Below, piece after piece: positions 11,779 through 22,030 of a stretch of DNA of 64,000 bases. The stretch is taken from NCBI RefSeq assembly GCF_030272615.1, contig NC_081411.1, positions 43,705,017 through 43,769,016 of the forward strand, read 5' to 3'. The position numbers and the translations under genes were made by a program. Within the stretch, counting starts at the first letter, position 1. Each line of letters begins with the position of its first letter. The notes under the pieces were generated by a model. The model had not been told where the DNA came from, did not search any database, and saw only the letters and a program-made list of their open reading frames with translations. Source of the stretch: Cryptomeria japonica (taxonomy: Eukaryota; Streptophyta; Pinopsida; Cupressales; Cupressaceae).

Positions 11779-11790
11779 CTACATATATAT
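11779..11790 (-). promoter_or_regulatory. Possible TATA box of the transposase gene
   Basis: ATATATATGT on the minus strand, about 35-45 bases before the ATG at 11746. The short distance and AT-rich background make this weak. Confidence 0.25.
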
Positions 11791-12054
11791 GTAAACAAAA
11801 GTTCATAAACAAACAAATAACCATAAACATGCATCTTATCACAACTTTTTGGAATCAAACTATTAAACAATCACAATACTATAGTCAAAACTAATAAGAA
11901 CAACAATTCAATTATTAAAAATCATACAAAAACAAAAAAATCACTTACTTCTATGTATAAAATAGTGATAGAAGTGTAGACACAGTTCCAATGGGGCCTT
12001 CAACTACCTCAAAAAATTCTTTTGAGTTCATTGAGGCTCTTGGGAAACTAAAAC
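11791..12054 (-). other. AT-rich spacer upstream of the transposase gene
   Basis: No coding signal. It holds ATAGAAGTGTAGACACAGTTCCAATGGGG at 11968-11996 (given here as a position range with key words ATAGAAGTG and AGACACAGTT), which recurs in the same orientation at about 16028-16056. The pair brackets the 4-kb repeat-rich part of the element. Confidence 0.5.
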
Positions 12055-12335
12055 TATGTCTATATATTGTGTATGCGCTACATTAATAACCGCGTGCGCA
12101 CTGTTAGTCCATAAAATGTTGGCAAGCCCAACGGTATTTTTTTTTCCCATTCTATACTAATAAGTAGCGCATATACGCTCCTAAGCCTAAAAAATGTTAT
12201 CACAAGGTAGTGAATAATAGGCTCAGTACCCCATACATGCTTACAAGTAATAAGTACCACATATGTGCTCCTACATTTTAAAAAAGTTATGGCAAGGCAG
12301 TGAACTAATAGGTTCAGTACCCAATACGTGCTATT
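12055..12335. repeat. Internal cluster of the subterminal motif
   Basis: Contains GTATGCGCTAC, CCGCGTGCGCACTG, GTAGCGCATATACGCTCC, ACCACATATGTGCTCC and CCAATACGTGCTATTGG, separated by segments sharing AAAATGTTNNCAAGGCAGTGAA, which is repeated at about 12196 and 12288. The same type of word is found at both ends of the transposon but nowhere else in the window in such density. Confidence 0.65.
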
Positions 12336-12356
12336 GGTAGTAGAAAAAATGTGAAT

Positions 12357-12367
12357 GAAAAGGGAGG

Positions 12368-12408
<41 letters not shown>

Positions 12409-12863
12409 ATAGAGGAGGGGGGGCAGAAGGGAAGGAGGGAGAGAGGGAGAGAAGAAGGAGGGGTGGTGGGAGAGGAGAGGGGGGAGGGAGGGAGAGGAAG
12501 AGAGAGAGAGAGGGAAGGAGGGAGAGGAAGAGAGAAAGGAGGGGAGGAGGGAGAGGAAGAGGAAGAGAGAGAAAGAGGCAGAGAGAGGGAGAGAGAGAGA
12601 GAGGGGGGAGGGAAGGTAGAGAGAGGGAAAGAGGTAGAGGGAGGGAGAGAGGGAGAGAAGAGGGGGGACGGAGGGAGAGAAGAAGGGGTATGGAGGAAGG
12701 GAGAGGGAGAGTTGGGGGGAGGGAGAGAGGAGTGAAGGAGGTAGAGGGAGAGAGGTAGAGAGAGAGAGGGGGGGAGGGAGGGAGGGAGGGGAGAGGTAGA
12801 GGGAGGGAGAGAGAGAGAGGGGGGGGTATGGAGGAAGGAAGAGGGAGAGAGAGGGGGGAGAGG

Positions 12864-12908
<45 letters not shown>

Positions 12909-13098
12909 GGGGGGGGGAGGTAGAGAGAGGGAGAGGGAGGGAGAGAGAGAGAGAGGGGAGGGAAGGTAGAGAGAGGGAGAGGGAGGGAGAGAGGGAGAGG
13001 AGAGGGGGAGGGAGGGAGAGAAGAAGGTGTATGGAAGAAGGGAGAGGGAGAGGAGGGGGAGGGAGAGAGAAGGAGGGAGGGAGGGAGAGGGAGGGAGG

Positions 13099-13134
<36 letters not shown>

Positions 13135-13176
13135 GAGAGAGAGAGAGAGAGAGTAGGGGGAATGAGAGAGGAGGGA

Positions 13177-13224
<48 letters not shown>

Positions 13225-13225
13225 G

Positions 13226-13260
<35 letters not shown>

Positions 13261-13275
13261 GGGAGGGAGGGAGAG

Positions 13276-13322
<47 letters not shown>

Positions 13323-13343
13323 AGGGAGGAAGAGGAAGAGAGA
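12357..13343. repeat. Purine (GA/GGGA) microsatellite tract, about 1 kb
   Basis: Almost pure purine on the plus strand: runs of (GA)n of up to 30 or more bases mixed with GGGAGG, GGGGGG and AGAAGA. Interrupting TA or TGG words (GGTAGAGAG, TGGAGGAAGGGAG) recur, so it grew by duplication of longer units as well as GA slippage. Long Ser/Leu/Pro frames on the minus strand and Glu/Arg/Gly frames on the plus strand come from composition and are not genes. Confidence 0.95.
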
Positions 13344-13350
13344 TCAAATC

Positions 13351-14077
13351 CAGGACACAATATGACCCTTAGAACACAATATGACCCCTAACAACATCTA
13401 AGGGGCCATAGGGTGTCCTAAGGGGTCATATGACACTAAATTATCCCTTAGCACACCATAGAACCTATAACAACACCAAATAGTGTCCTAAGGGGTCATA
13501 GAATACCATATGACCCTTTAGAACACCATATGGTGTTGTTATCGGACATTGGTGTCGCGAGGGGTCATATGGCATCCTATGACCCCTTAGGACACCATAT
13601 GGTATTTTTATGGGTCATATGGTGTCTTAAGGGGTCATATGGTGTCCTAAGGGGTCACAGGACACCATATGACCTCTTAGGAAACAATACAACCTCTAAT
13701 GACACCTAAGGGGCCATATGGTGGCCTAATAAAATGATATAATAAATTTAAAGTTATGAATAGAACATCAATAGTTGAGTTTTGATATAGCTAAGTTAGA
13801 CCATTGTCAACATAAGAGAGACTCCAAGTGAACAAACAACGAGGCTTCACTAAAAAGCAAGTGTAAGAGCTTGACCTAACCCTAAGAGAACTGCCTAAGT
13901 TCTAAAACATATGATGCTATTAAATTTGCAAGGTTATAGGACTGATCTTGATTGTGACTATAGGAATTACAGAAGAAGAGAAAGAGGGAGGGAGAGAAGA
14001 AGAGAGAGAGGGATGGGGTATGGAGGAAGGGAGAAGGGGAGAGAGAAAGAGAGAGAGGGATAGTGTATGGAGGAAGG

Positions 14078-14108
<31 letters not shown>

Positions 14109-15540
14109 GGAGAGAAGGAGGAGGGGGGAGGGAGAGGAAGAGAGATCAAATCCAGGACACAATATGACCCCTAACAACATCTAAGGGGTCATAGGGTGTC
14201 CTAAGGGGTCATATGACACTATATTATCCCTTAGCATACCATAGGACCTATAACAACACCAAATAGTGTCCCAAGGGTTCATAGAACACCATATGACCCT
14301 TTAGAACACCATATGGTGTTGTTATAGTTCATTGGTGTCCTGAGGGGTCATATGGCATCCTATGACCTCTTAGGACACCATATGGTGTTGTTATGGGTCG
14401 TATGGTATCTTAAGAGGTTAGATGGTGTCCTAAGGGGTCACAGGACACCATATGACCTCTTAGGAAACAATACGACCTCTAATGACACCTAAGGGGTCAT
14501 ATGGTGGGCTAATAAAATGATATATTAAATTTAAAGTTATGAATATAACATCATACAATAGAACATCAGTAGTTTAGTTTTGATATAGCTAAGTTAGACC
14601 ATTGTCAGCATAAGAGAGACTCCAAGTGAACAAACAATGAGGCTTCACTAAAAAGCAAGTGTAAAAGCTTGACCTAACCCTAAGAGTACTGCCTAAGTTC
14701 TAAAACATGTGATGCTATTAAATTTGCATGGTTATAGGACTGATCTCAGTTGTGACTATAGGAATTCCAAAAGAACAGAAAGAGGGAGGGAGAGAAGAAG
14801 AGAAAGAGGAATGGGGTATGGAGGAAGTGAGAAGGGGAGAGAGAAAGAGAGAGAGGGATGGGGTATGGAGAGAGAGAGAGAGAAGAAGAAGAAGGAGTGG
14901 GGAGGGAGAGGAAGAGAGATCGAATCTAGGACACAATATGACCCTTAGAACACAATATGACCCCTAACAACATCTAAGGGGTCATAGGGTGTCCTAAGGA
15001 GTCATATGACACTATATTATCCCTTAGCACACCATAGGACCTATAACGACACCAAATAGTGTCCCAAGGGTTCATAGAACACCATATGGTGTTGTTATAG
15101 TTAATTGGTGTCCCGAGGGGTCATATGGCATCCTATGACCCCTTAGGACATCATATGGTGTTGTTATGGGTCGTATGGTGTCTTAAGAGGTCATATGGTA
15201 TCCTAAGGGGTCACAAGACACCATATGACCTCTTAGGAAACAATACGACCTCTAATGACACCTAAGGGGTCATATGGTGGGCTAATAAAATGATATATTA
15301 AATTTAAAGTTATGAATAGAACATCATACAATAAAACATCAGTAGTTTAGTTTTGATATAGCTAAGTTATACCATTATCAGCATAAGAGAGACTCCAAGC
15401 AAACAAACAAGGAGGCTTCACTAAAAAGCAAGTATAAGAGCTTGACCTAACCCTAAGAGTATTGCCTAAGTTCTAAAACATATGATGCTATTAAATTTGC
15501 AAGGTTATAGGACTGATCTCGATTGTGACTATAGGAATTA
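13351..15540 (+). repeat. Three tandem repeats of about 0.8 kb, each ending in a GA tract
   Basis: Copies start near 13351, 14153 and 14927 (spacing 802 and 774). Each begins AGGACACAATATGACC, has a 380-base part made of words such as CCATATGGTGTCCTAAGGGG in both orientations, then AAAGTTATGAATA, GAGAGACTCCAAG, GGCTTCACTAAAAAGCAAGT and TTAAATTTGCAnGGTTATAGG. The first two end in a GA-rich stretch of 120-180 bases with ATGGGGTATGGAGGAAG. The third stops at 15540 without it. No credible gene is present. Confidence 0.9.
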
Positions 15541-16030
15541 CACACTTGATTTCTTTCATGGGTATGTACCGTTCCAAGCTGTTTGACGAGTGATGATCAC
15601 CATATACTACCACTACCATGCATACAACAAACTTTAATTTCTTTAGGTGACAGGTGTTGTGTAACAACATGGGAACTCTCGCATACCCACCACTATCATT
15701 CTCCAGGACATCATCTATGTTACTCTCCCTCTTTCTCTTCCTACCAGTTGTTTCCTTCTGAAAAACATATTGTAGGTACTCTAACTCATCATGTTGCTTT
15801 GTTGACACTATTTTCCACATCTGCTCTGCTCATTAAAAACACATTCAAGGAGAATATTGTTGTAGGTTTCCTTGTTTGTCATGGTAATGCACCCGTGGTT
15901 CAATTTCAAACCCTATTCCTCCTATTCAATATACACACACAAATCCATTAGTTAATTTTCTTAGGAGAGCATACATGATAAAAATCAAAGAGGAAGTTGC
16001 AGACAAGAAATAAATTCACTAACATCTATA
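15541..16030 (-). other. Unique spacer with a short Lys/Arg-rich frame, no gene called
   Basis: On the minus strand, 15820-15680 reads as STKQHDELEYLQYVFQKETT followed by a basic GRKRKRES stretch, bounded by a possible donor. It could be a captured exon or chance. I found no partner exon, so it is not called as a gene. The rest is featureless. Confidence 0.3.
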
Positions 16031-16049
16031 GAAGTGCAGACACAGTTGC

Positions 16050-16290
16050 AGTGGGGTATGGAGGGAGGGAGGGAGAGAAGAAGAGAAAGAGGGATGGGAT
16101 ATGGAGGAAGGGAGAAGGGGAGAGAGCGAGAGAGAGAGGGATGGGGTATGGAGGAAGGGGAGAAGGGGAGAGAGGAAGGGAGAGAGAGAGAGGGATGGGT
16201 TATGGAGTATGGAGGAAGGGAGAACGGGAGAGAGGGAGAGGGAGAGAGAGGGGGAGAGAGGGAGAGGGAGAGATAGAGAGAGAGAGGCAC
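16050..16290. repeat. Second purine tract
   Basis: GA-rich segment repeating ATGGGGTATGGAGGAAGGGAG four times, the same word as in the GA ends of the 0.8-kb repeats, so it probably comes from that array. Confidence 0.85.
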
Positions 16291-16317
16291 CTTGTATGCA
16301 TTTGAGAGGGGGAAACA

Positions 16318-16420
16318 ATACACTTATATGTGTATATATATACTTAATATATTATATATTATTATATACATATATATATATAAATATTATATATTATATA
16401 TATACAATATCATATTATAC
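16318..16420. repeat. AT microsatellite
   Basis: Alternating TA with ATATTATATATT words for about 100 bases, directly before the right subterminal array. Confidence 0.85.
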
Positions 16421-16560
16421 AATAGTGCGTACGCGCTATTTATAGTAAAAAGAGCGCGTACGCACTGTTTATAGAAAAATGAGCGTGTACGCACTGCTTA
16501 CACCATAAGTACCCCGTACATGTTTTTTAAACTTGTAGCACCTCATTCGTGCTTTTGACT
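16420..16560. repeat. Right subterminal array of AGCGCGTACGC-like palindromes
   Basis: GTGCGTACGCGCTATTTATAG, GAGCGCGTACGCACTG, GAGCGTGTACGCACTG, CCCCGTACATG and CATTCGTGC (key words) with spacers TAGAAAAATGA matching those on the left side (AGGAAAATGA). They lie 0.85-1.0 kb from the right end, compared with 60-280 bases on the left. Confidence 0.75.
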
Positions 16561-17399
16561 ATTTAGTCTTGAAAATAGGCCTAGATGACAAAGCTACGGT
16601 TTGGAAGTTTGATTTCCCTCCATTTCTCTCATTTTTGACGTGTTTTATTTTATCAACTTGGTTTATTGACTTTTTCATCATCAGGTTTAGACTTCATCAA
16701 GTAGGTATTTCTAAAATTGCCACCATATTTTCACCCATCTTCTGAGCTTTCTAACCATATAATTTTTTTAAAATTTGAACAACAAAAACATATTATTATT
16801 GAATTTCTTTTACCAGTGTCTCCATAGTTCTCACAGACATAGGTGCACCATTGTTTTAATAACTTTCGATATACTTATCCAAATTTAAAAAACTTTATAT
16901 ATTATTGTAGTGCACTTGATTATTTACAATTTTTTAAAAAAATTGTATTTTCGATTTGTTTGGTGCAACTTATGCTTCACGCACGAACAGGTACCTAATT
17001 TTCAGGATGTGCTCGATTGGAAAAATCATAAAAAACAAAATACTCAACAAAAAAAATACACATCTTCTAGTGCTCACTCTTAACTATCTTTTTGCCAAAG
17101 TATTTGTCAAAATACTAAATCTAACTATGACTTTTTTGATGTGCATGTCAGACTAGTGTTATGTTTTTCAAAAAAAAATCAGGGTCTATTTTTCCTGCGC
17201 GAAGGATTTGACCCCCTTAATCTTATCCAATTTTGAAAAAGTTTAGTAGTTTGGAAACTAGATTCAGAGTACTACAATATTTGTTCTTTGATTATCTTCA
17301 TATCTTGAGTGAATGACTTTCAAATTTTGCCTCTAAGTTCAAGTTCACCTGATTTCAGAAAAGAAAAAAAAAGTGTCCACTTATACCCCCTTTTTTACC
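16561..17399. other. Right end region of the TIR transposon, non-coding
   Basis: AT-rich, no open frame worth calling. Runs of A and T and a TTTTTCAAAAAAAAATCAGGG stretch (positions about 17164-17184) resembling the left end AAAAAAAACTGGGTCTTATTTTCC at 2752-2777, so homology of the two ends may extend further than the perfect TIR. Confidence 0.4.
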
Positions 17400-17419
17400 A
17401 CCATCTTTGTGCACTTACC
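17400..17419 (-). repeat. Right terminal inverted repeat of the TIR transposon
   Basis: ACCATCTTTGTGCACTTACC, the exact reverse complement of 2461-2480. One more base (C at 17420) and then TTAT of the target duplication follow. Confidence 0.9.
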
Positions 17420-17420
17420 C

Positions 17421-17450
17421 TTATGTGTCTACATTTTGCCTCTCTTTGAA
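17421..17450 (-). repeat. 5' tip of element A 3' LTR and its polypurine tract
   Basis: Minus strand reads ...TCAAAGAGAGGCAAAA then TGTAGACACATAA. The LTR starts at 17433 with TGTAG. The polypurine tract is 17434-17450 and resembles that of element B (CAAAGAGGGGCAAA before TGTAGTC). The LTR then breaks at 17421 where the TIR transposon entered. Confidence 0.75.
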
Positions 17451-17770
17451 GTGATGTGTGTCCACACATTGACTCAAAGAAAAATCGCTTGATGATACTA
17501 ATAAAAAATTTGATTTTCCCTAGGTACTAATTGTTGGATAAATAGTGCAAGTATGCCCCCTTGGGAGATTACTTAAGAAAAATTGATGATTTTCAAAATT
17601 TATTGATTTTTTTGGATTTTTCAAATTTTATTTTTTTTATTTTTTAAATTTTTCCTGAAATTGATCTCCCGATAAAAATGATTTGATTTGTGAAAATATG
17701 ATGCGAGTATAACATGCATATGCACCACATGTCCATCCATGTGGTATGTCCCACTTACATCACCACTTGC

Positions 17771-17778
17771 TATATAAA
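17771..17778 (+). promoter_or_regulatory. TATA box of the antisense PMD gene in element A
   Basis: TATATAAA, 83 bases before the ATG at 17854, on the strand opposite to element A. Element B has a TATA-like TTTAAATA about 97 bases before the matching ATG. The agreement in position supports a real promoter. Confidence 0.6.
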
Positions 17779-18009
17779 CCCTTGGGGGTCACTTTCCAGC
17801 TCATTTGCTCATTTGTCATTTGGTGATTAGAGCTTGGAGAGAAGAGGAGAAAAATGGTGCCACCATATGCCACCCACCAATTTGAGAGAGTTCACCAATT
17901 CAAGAGGCCAGCAACATATGTATCTCTGGTGAGTTGATTTTGAACCTATCTTATTTGATTTTGTGTGAATTTTGAATGATTTTTATCGATTTTTTGATGT
18001 TTTTTCTGC

Positions 18010-18340
18010 GGTTTTGTGTGCGTAGGCCTTTTTTGTAGTTTTAGCACATTTTGATTTTTGAATTAGCACTTTTTATGTTTTCATTAGTGCATTTGACTAT
18101 TATCATAGGGCATATGATGCATTTCTTAGCGCTTTTAATTGAAGTTCTAGCCCATTTGATTTTAGGGTTTGCCATTTCAGTGGGGTTGTTGTAGCACGTT
18201 TGAGAATTTTTGTGGCACTTTTGACATATGATGTGGGGATTTTGAATATGTTTGTAGCGTATTTGATAATTTAAGTAGCACCTTTGATAATTTGTTGCAA
18301 CGCCTACGATAAATGTTTTGGCACTTTTGAGACAGTGAGT
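18010..18340 (+). repeat. TAGCRCNTTTGA-type short repeats in the PMD intron of element A
   Basis: About ten degenerate copies spaced 25-35 bases apart: TAGCACATTTTG, TAGCACTTTTTATG, AGCGCTTTTAATTG, TAGCACGTTTGAG, TAGCGTATTTGAT, TAGCACCTTTGAT and others. Element B has AGCGCTATTG-type repeats in the same intron. Confidence 0.55.
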
Positions 18341-18494
18341 GATTTTCGATGGTTTTTTCAATTTTTGAGTGATAAAAATGTTAGTTTGTTGATTTTGTTG
18401 ATGCTTGTTGTTGGTTTTGATGATTGATAGATTTTAATTGAGTAGATCATCGATGTATGTCTAAAATTTAAGCTGAGGTTTAGATGATAGGATA

Positions 18495-18910
18495 GGTGTG
18501 ATTGATAAGAGTTTATGATAGAAACTCCAAATTTGATGATAGTGTGACTACGTCACTAATAGGTTAGGTTTGATTGACCGCCTGATTGATAAGAGTTTAT
18601 GATAGAAACTCCCAAGTTGATGAATACGTGATTGCAACATTAATAGGTTAGGTTTAAATGAACCTTCTGATTGATAAGAGTTATTGATTGTAACTCCAAA
18701 TTTTGATGATTGCATGACTACGTCACTGATAAGTTAGGTTTGATTGGTTGCCTAATTGATAAGAGTTTATGATAGAAACTCCCAAGTTGATGTGATTGCA
18801 TCACTGATAGGTTAAGTTTATATGAACCTCCTGATTGATAAGAGTTATTGATTGTAACTCAAAATTTTGATGATTGTGTGACTATGTCACTGATAGGTGC
18901 GCAAAGAGAT
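18495..18910 (+). repeat. 82-bp tandem repeats in the PMD intron of element A
   Basis: TGATTGATAAGAGTTTATGA and the following GACTACGTCACTGATAGGTT-like part recur at about 18501, 18586, 18668, 18748 and 18831. There are two alternating subtypes (…TTTATGATAGAAACTCC and …TTATTGATTGTAACTC), which suggests duplication of a dimer. Confidence 0.8.
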
Positions 18911-20990
18911 TGATTAAGATCTCACATGAGTAGATAAGATAACTTGATTGATTGATTGATGAATTTGATTAGTCAGATACAGAGTTGACATTTTGTTGAT
19001 ATCCCCTTGCAGGAGCATGCGAGTGTATTGATGTCTCAAGAGTGATACTCGAAGACCTTCTCCATGAGAGGAGACCTTATTGATGCTAACATGGCTATTA
19101 TTGATTCTTGCGAGTTATCTCACATTTTGTTCATGTCTGATTTCTAGGATGAATAGGACTTTATTGACTGCACTGGCGGAGAGGTGGCATAATGACCACA
19201 ACACCTTCTATCTACCCACTGGAGAGATTACAGTGGCTCTAGAGGATGTATATAGGATTCTTCAAATCTCGATCACAGGAGAATTGGTACAGTATGATCG
19301 GCATGAGGCAAGAGGTACAACGGCCTTATGGTGATTTTTGGGGGGATGAAGAGATCGACGGACCCGATATCTTCTGAGAGTACATGGTGGAGATGTATAT
19401 GTTGCTCCCATCGATATTGGCAGATTTGGTGGGAGGCTTCCTATGTCCAAATAGGAGGTCTCGTGGATTTGCAGTGGGATGGGCCCATGTGTTAGAGTGG
19501 ATGGTTACACAGGGTATGCAGTATGCATGGGGGATTTGCATCCTAGCCCACTTATATCATGATTTACACCAGGTTGTATATGATAGAGTGGCCAGTTTAT
19601 CTGTGGGGGTTACATTGTTGTAGATTTGGGCCTGGGAGCACATAGCAATGTTGCAACCTATAGTAGAGAGATCACGAGCACCAGGACAACCCTACCTATA
19701 TGCATATAGGCATGCAGTTTCCCAGTCAATGCTTGGGAAACTGGAGTATTTGAGATAGGCTCTTGATGATATGGATCGAGTGATATAGAGGTCATACATT
19801 TATTGTAAGGCCTAGAAGGAGAATTCTACAGAGATGTCAGTGCTGATGCGGAGCCAATATCTGATAGATGGGACACCCTACATTGTGGAGAGATTCATTT
19901 TGACTCGTGTGTTGAGGCAGTTTGGTTGGACCCAGGGGATACCTCAGAGTTCTTCCCTATATGCCCGTACACACAAGGATAGAGAAGATTGGGGTTTGAC
20001 GCTTGATTTTGAGACAGCTTGAGTCAATTTTAATGCATTACCTCAATCAGCGTGGGATATGGCTCTTCATGTTACAAACAGGGGCATGACAACGTAGTAT
20101 GCACAGTACAAGGTTGAGCATCCTTTCCCTCAATTGATAGGACCAGGAGAGCATATACCACTCTTAGAGGTAGTTGGTGATGATGAGGATCATCCTCGAT
20201 GTTAGGGACAGAGAGAAGTAGCAGCAGGCAGTCAGGGTCATAGGAGAGGTGCAAGCAGGATGGGCAGACAAGGTGGAGCTAGAGATGGGGGTCGAATGGG
20301 GAGAGGAGGCAGCTGGAGAGATGCAGGTCAGGGAGGACCATTGCAGATTGGAGGGGATGATTCTCAATCGAAGTCTGATTCAAATATTGGTGGTATTGGG
20401 GGTTATAGAGGGGGTGATTCAGATTCTGAGGAGACCAAGGAGGAGGGGGAGCCCTTAATTAGGAGGGGGTGAAGAGATATGCCTCCATCATCAGCTCCTC
20501 TTTAGGATATCTTGGTATAGGCAGTTTAGGATCCTCGGCCATCACAACAATCGAGAGTACATATTATAGTTCCACCCCATTAGTAATAGGCCCAGATAGC
20601 GGCCTTACAGTCTATTGTGCAGGGGTTATAGGGGCAGTTAGCTCAGGCACAGGCATAGATTTCTCAGTTGACGACTGAGCAAGATACAACAATAGAGAGA
20701 TATGATTGTGTCGAGTCATTGGTACAAACTCTATAGCAAAAATTCAACCATGGACTGACTAGAGAGACGATGAGGGATCTAGTATATCAGATAGGATGGA
20801 TTGATTATTACAGGGCTCTCTACTTTCAGATTGTGCCTCTAGAGAGACGGGCAATATCCTATGCACAGAGAGTTCTAGGCATGGGGGATCATAGCATTGT
20901 ACAAAGATTTGGGGTGTTACGGGCCCCTAGAGAGATCCAGGTGGTGGCAGTGCAGGTGTTGGTCATTCGAGTATAGGGGGAGCTAGGCCT

Positions 20991-22030
20991 ACAGCCTTCA
21001 TTGATAGTCACGCACAGATATGTCCACCCCGATTTTTGTATCATTTTATACACATTGATTTATGTGGATAGTTTATATGATTTCGACCATTTGTGATGTA
21101 TCTCTCATTATGGATATGATATTTGTATACTTTTTACAATGATTCCTTTTTTATGATTATATGAGATACACCAGCGATTTTCCTTTGGATCCAGATATGG
21201 TACTCATGCTTAATGATATGGTGTTTATATATTTTATATATGATGAATGCATTTAATTTTTATTCTATGTGCTTATAGATGTTTTGTTTATGAATGTCAT
21301 TCTTGTATAGATGGATGCATTTGATTTTATGATGATGTAACCTACATGATTTTATTGTAACATGTTGACAGGATGATTAGGTGTGTACCATGAGAATGTG
21401 TTTATCGATGCCTATATGATTTTTTTGTGATTATGCGATGACAAAATATAATGTAATTATGATGATGATAATGTGTGTGGATGTACTTATGAAATGGCTA
21501 ATGATAATTCTCTATGATAAATGGTCATGATGCTATATGATTAGGTGTGTACTATGAGAATATGTTTATTGATGCCTGTATGATTTTTTTGTGATGATGT
21601 GATGACAAAATGTAATATAATTATGACAATAATGCGTGTGGATGTACTTATGAAATGGCTAATAATAATGCTCTATGATAAATGGTCATGATGCTATATG
21701 GTTATGCATTGATTATGATGGGATGCATGCCTATATAATGTAAAGTATTATTTGTTTGGTACTAATGTTTATGAATTTATCTGACAATGCACCTAAATGA
21801 TGTGAATATATGTAAATGTTACTAGTGTTTTAAGAATGGTATGGATGAACATGCACATGTGACTAATTTGTTAAAATAAAATGGATGAATGTTTTGAAAT
21901 GTAATCTAAAGGATATGGTAATGATGCAAATGATATGATAAGGATGTAATTGATAATCTAAATGATATGATAATGATGTACATGATATTCTTAGTGATAA
22001 GGATGTAAATGATGATCTAAATGATATGAT
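20991..22030. other. Non-coding spacer of element A with a 165-bp duplication
   Basis: AT-rich and TGAT-rich. A block starting TGATTAGGTGTGTACNATGAGAAT at about 21375 is repeated at about 21539, including ATGGTCATGATGCTATATG. From 21860 it becomes a GATGTAAATGATNATCTAAATGATATGAT microsatellite-like stretch. The same words continue at 27701 after the inserted element. Confidence 0.6.

Larger units (their letters stand above)
2460..17420. mobile_element. 15-kb DNA transposon with terminal inverted repeats, superfamily not assigned
   Basis: A 14.96-kb insertion into the LTR of element A. Its ends carry perfect 20-bp inverted repeats starting GGTAAGTGCAC; homology continues imperfectly to a shared AAGTGGACAC. 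Subterminal regions at both ends are full of AGCGCGTACGC-like palindromes. Contents: a multi-exon plus-strand gene (2861-5451), a 359-bp tandem satellite (5990-8280), a minus-strand transposase-like gene with a D-D-E pattern (8829-11746), an internal cluster of the subterminal motif (12055-12335), a purine tract (12357-13343), and 0.8-kb tandem repeats (13351-15540). The target duplication is 3-4 bp (TTA/TTAT). This is a class II element on structure. The TIR and protein do not let me name it as hAT, CACTA, Mutator, PIF/Harbinger or another known group. Confidence 0.85.
17854..20990 (+). pseudogene. Antisense plant-mobile-domain (PMD) gene carried by element A, decayed
   Basis: Gene on the strand opposite to its retrotransposon, between integrase and 3' LTR. 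Exon 1 (17854-17928) has 25 codons, including QFERVHQFKRPATY, and ends at donor GTGAGT. A 1,084-bp intron ends TTGCAG at 19012. Exon 2 holds the PMD: LTALAERWHNDHNTFYLPTG, EITVALEDVYRILQI, FAVGWAHVLEWM, then QYLIDGTPYIVERFILTRVL. After it come a Gly/Arg-rich stretch (20220-20330), an acidic stretch and a coiled coil (20600-20760, QLAQAQAQISQL). PMDs occur in Arabidopsis MAIN and MAIL1 and in many plant transposons; molecular role is not settled. Breaks: frameshifts near 19150 and 19330 and about ten in-frame stops, mostly TAG where CAG or TGG is expected. The same architecture is present in element B. Confidence 0.8.

Noticed and set aside
12314-13360. Long Ser/Leu/Pro frames (over 330 codons) on the minus strand and Glu/Arg/Gly frames on the plus strand
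   Set aside because: They arise from the purine microsatellite; there is no codon structure, and frames are open in several phases at once.
15491-15820. 109-codon minus-strand frame with a KRKRES stretch
   Set aside because: Half of it runs into the 0.8-kb tandem repeat. Only a short unique part could be an exon and no partner was found.
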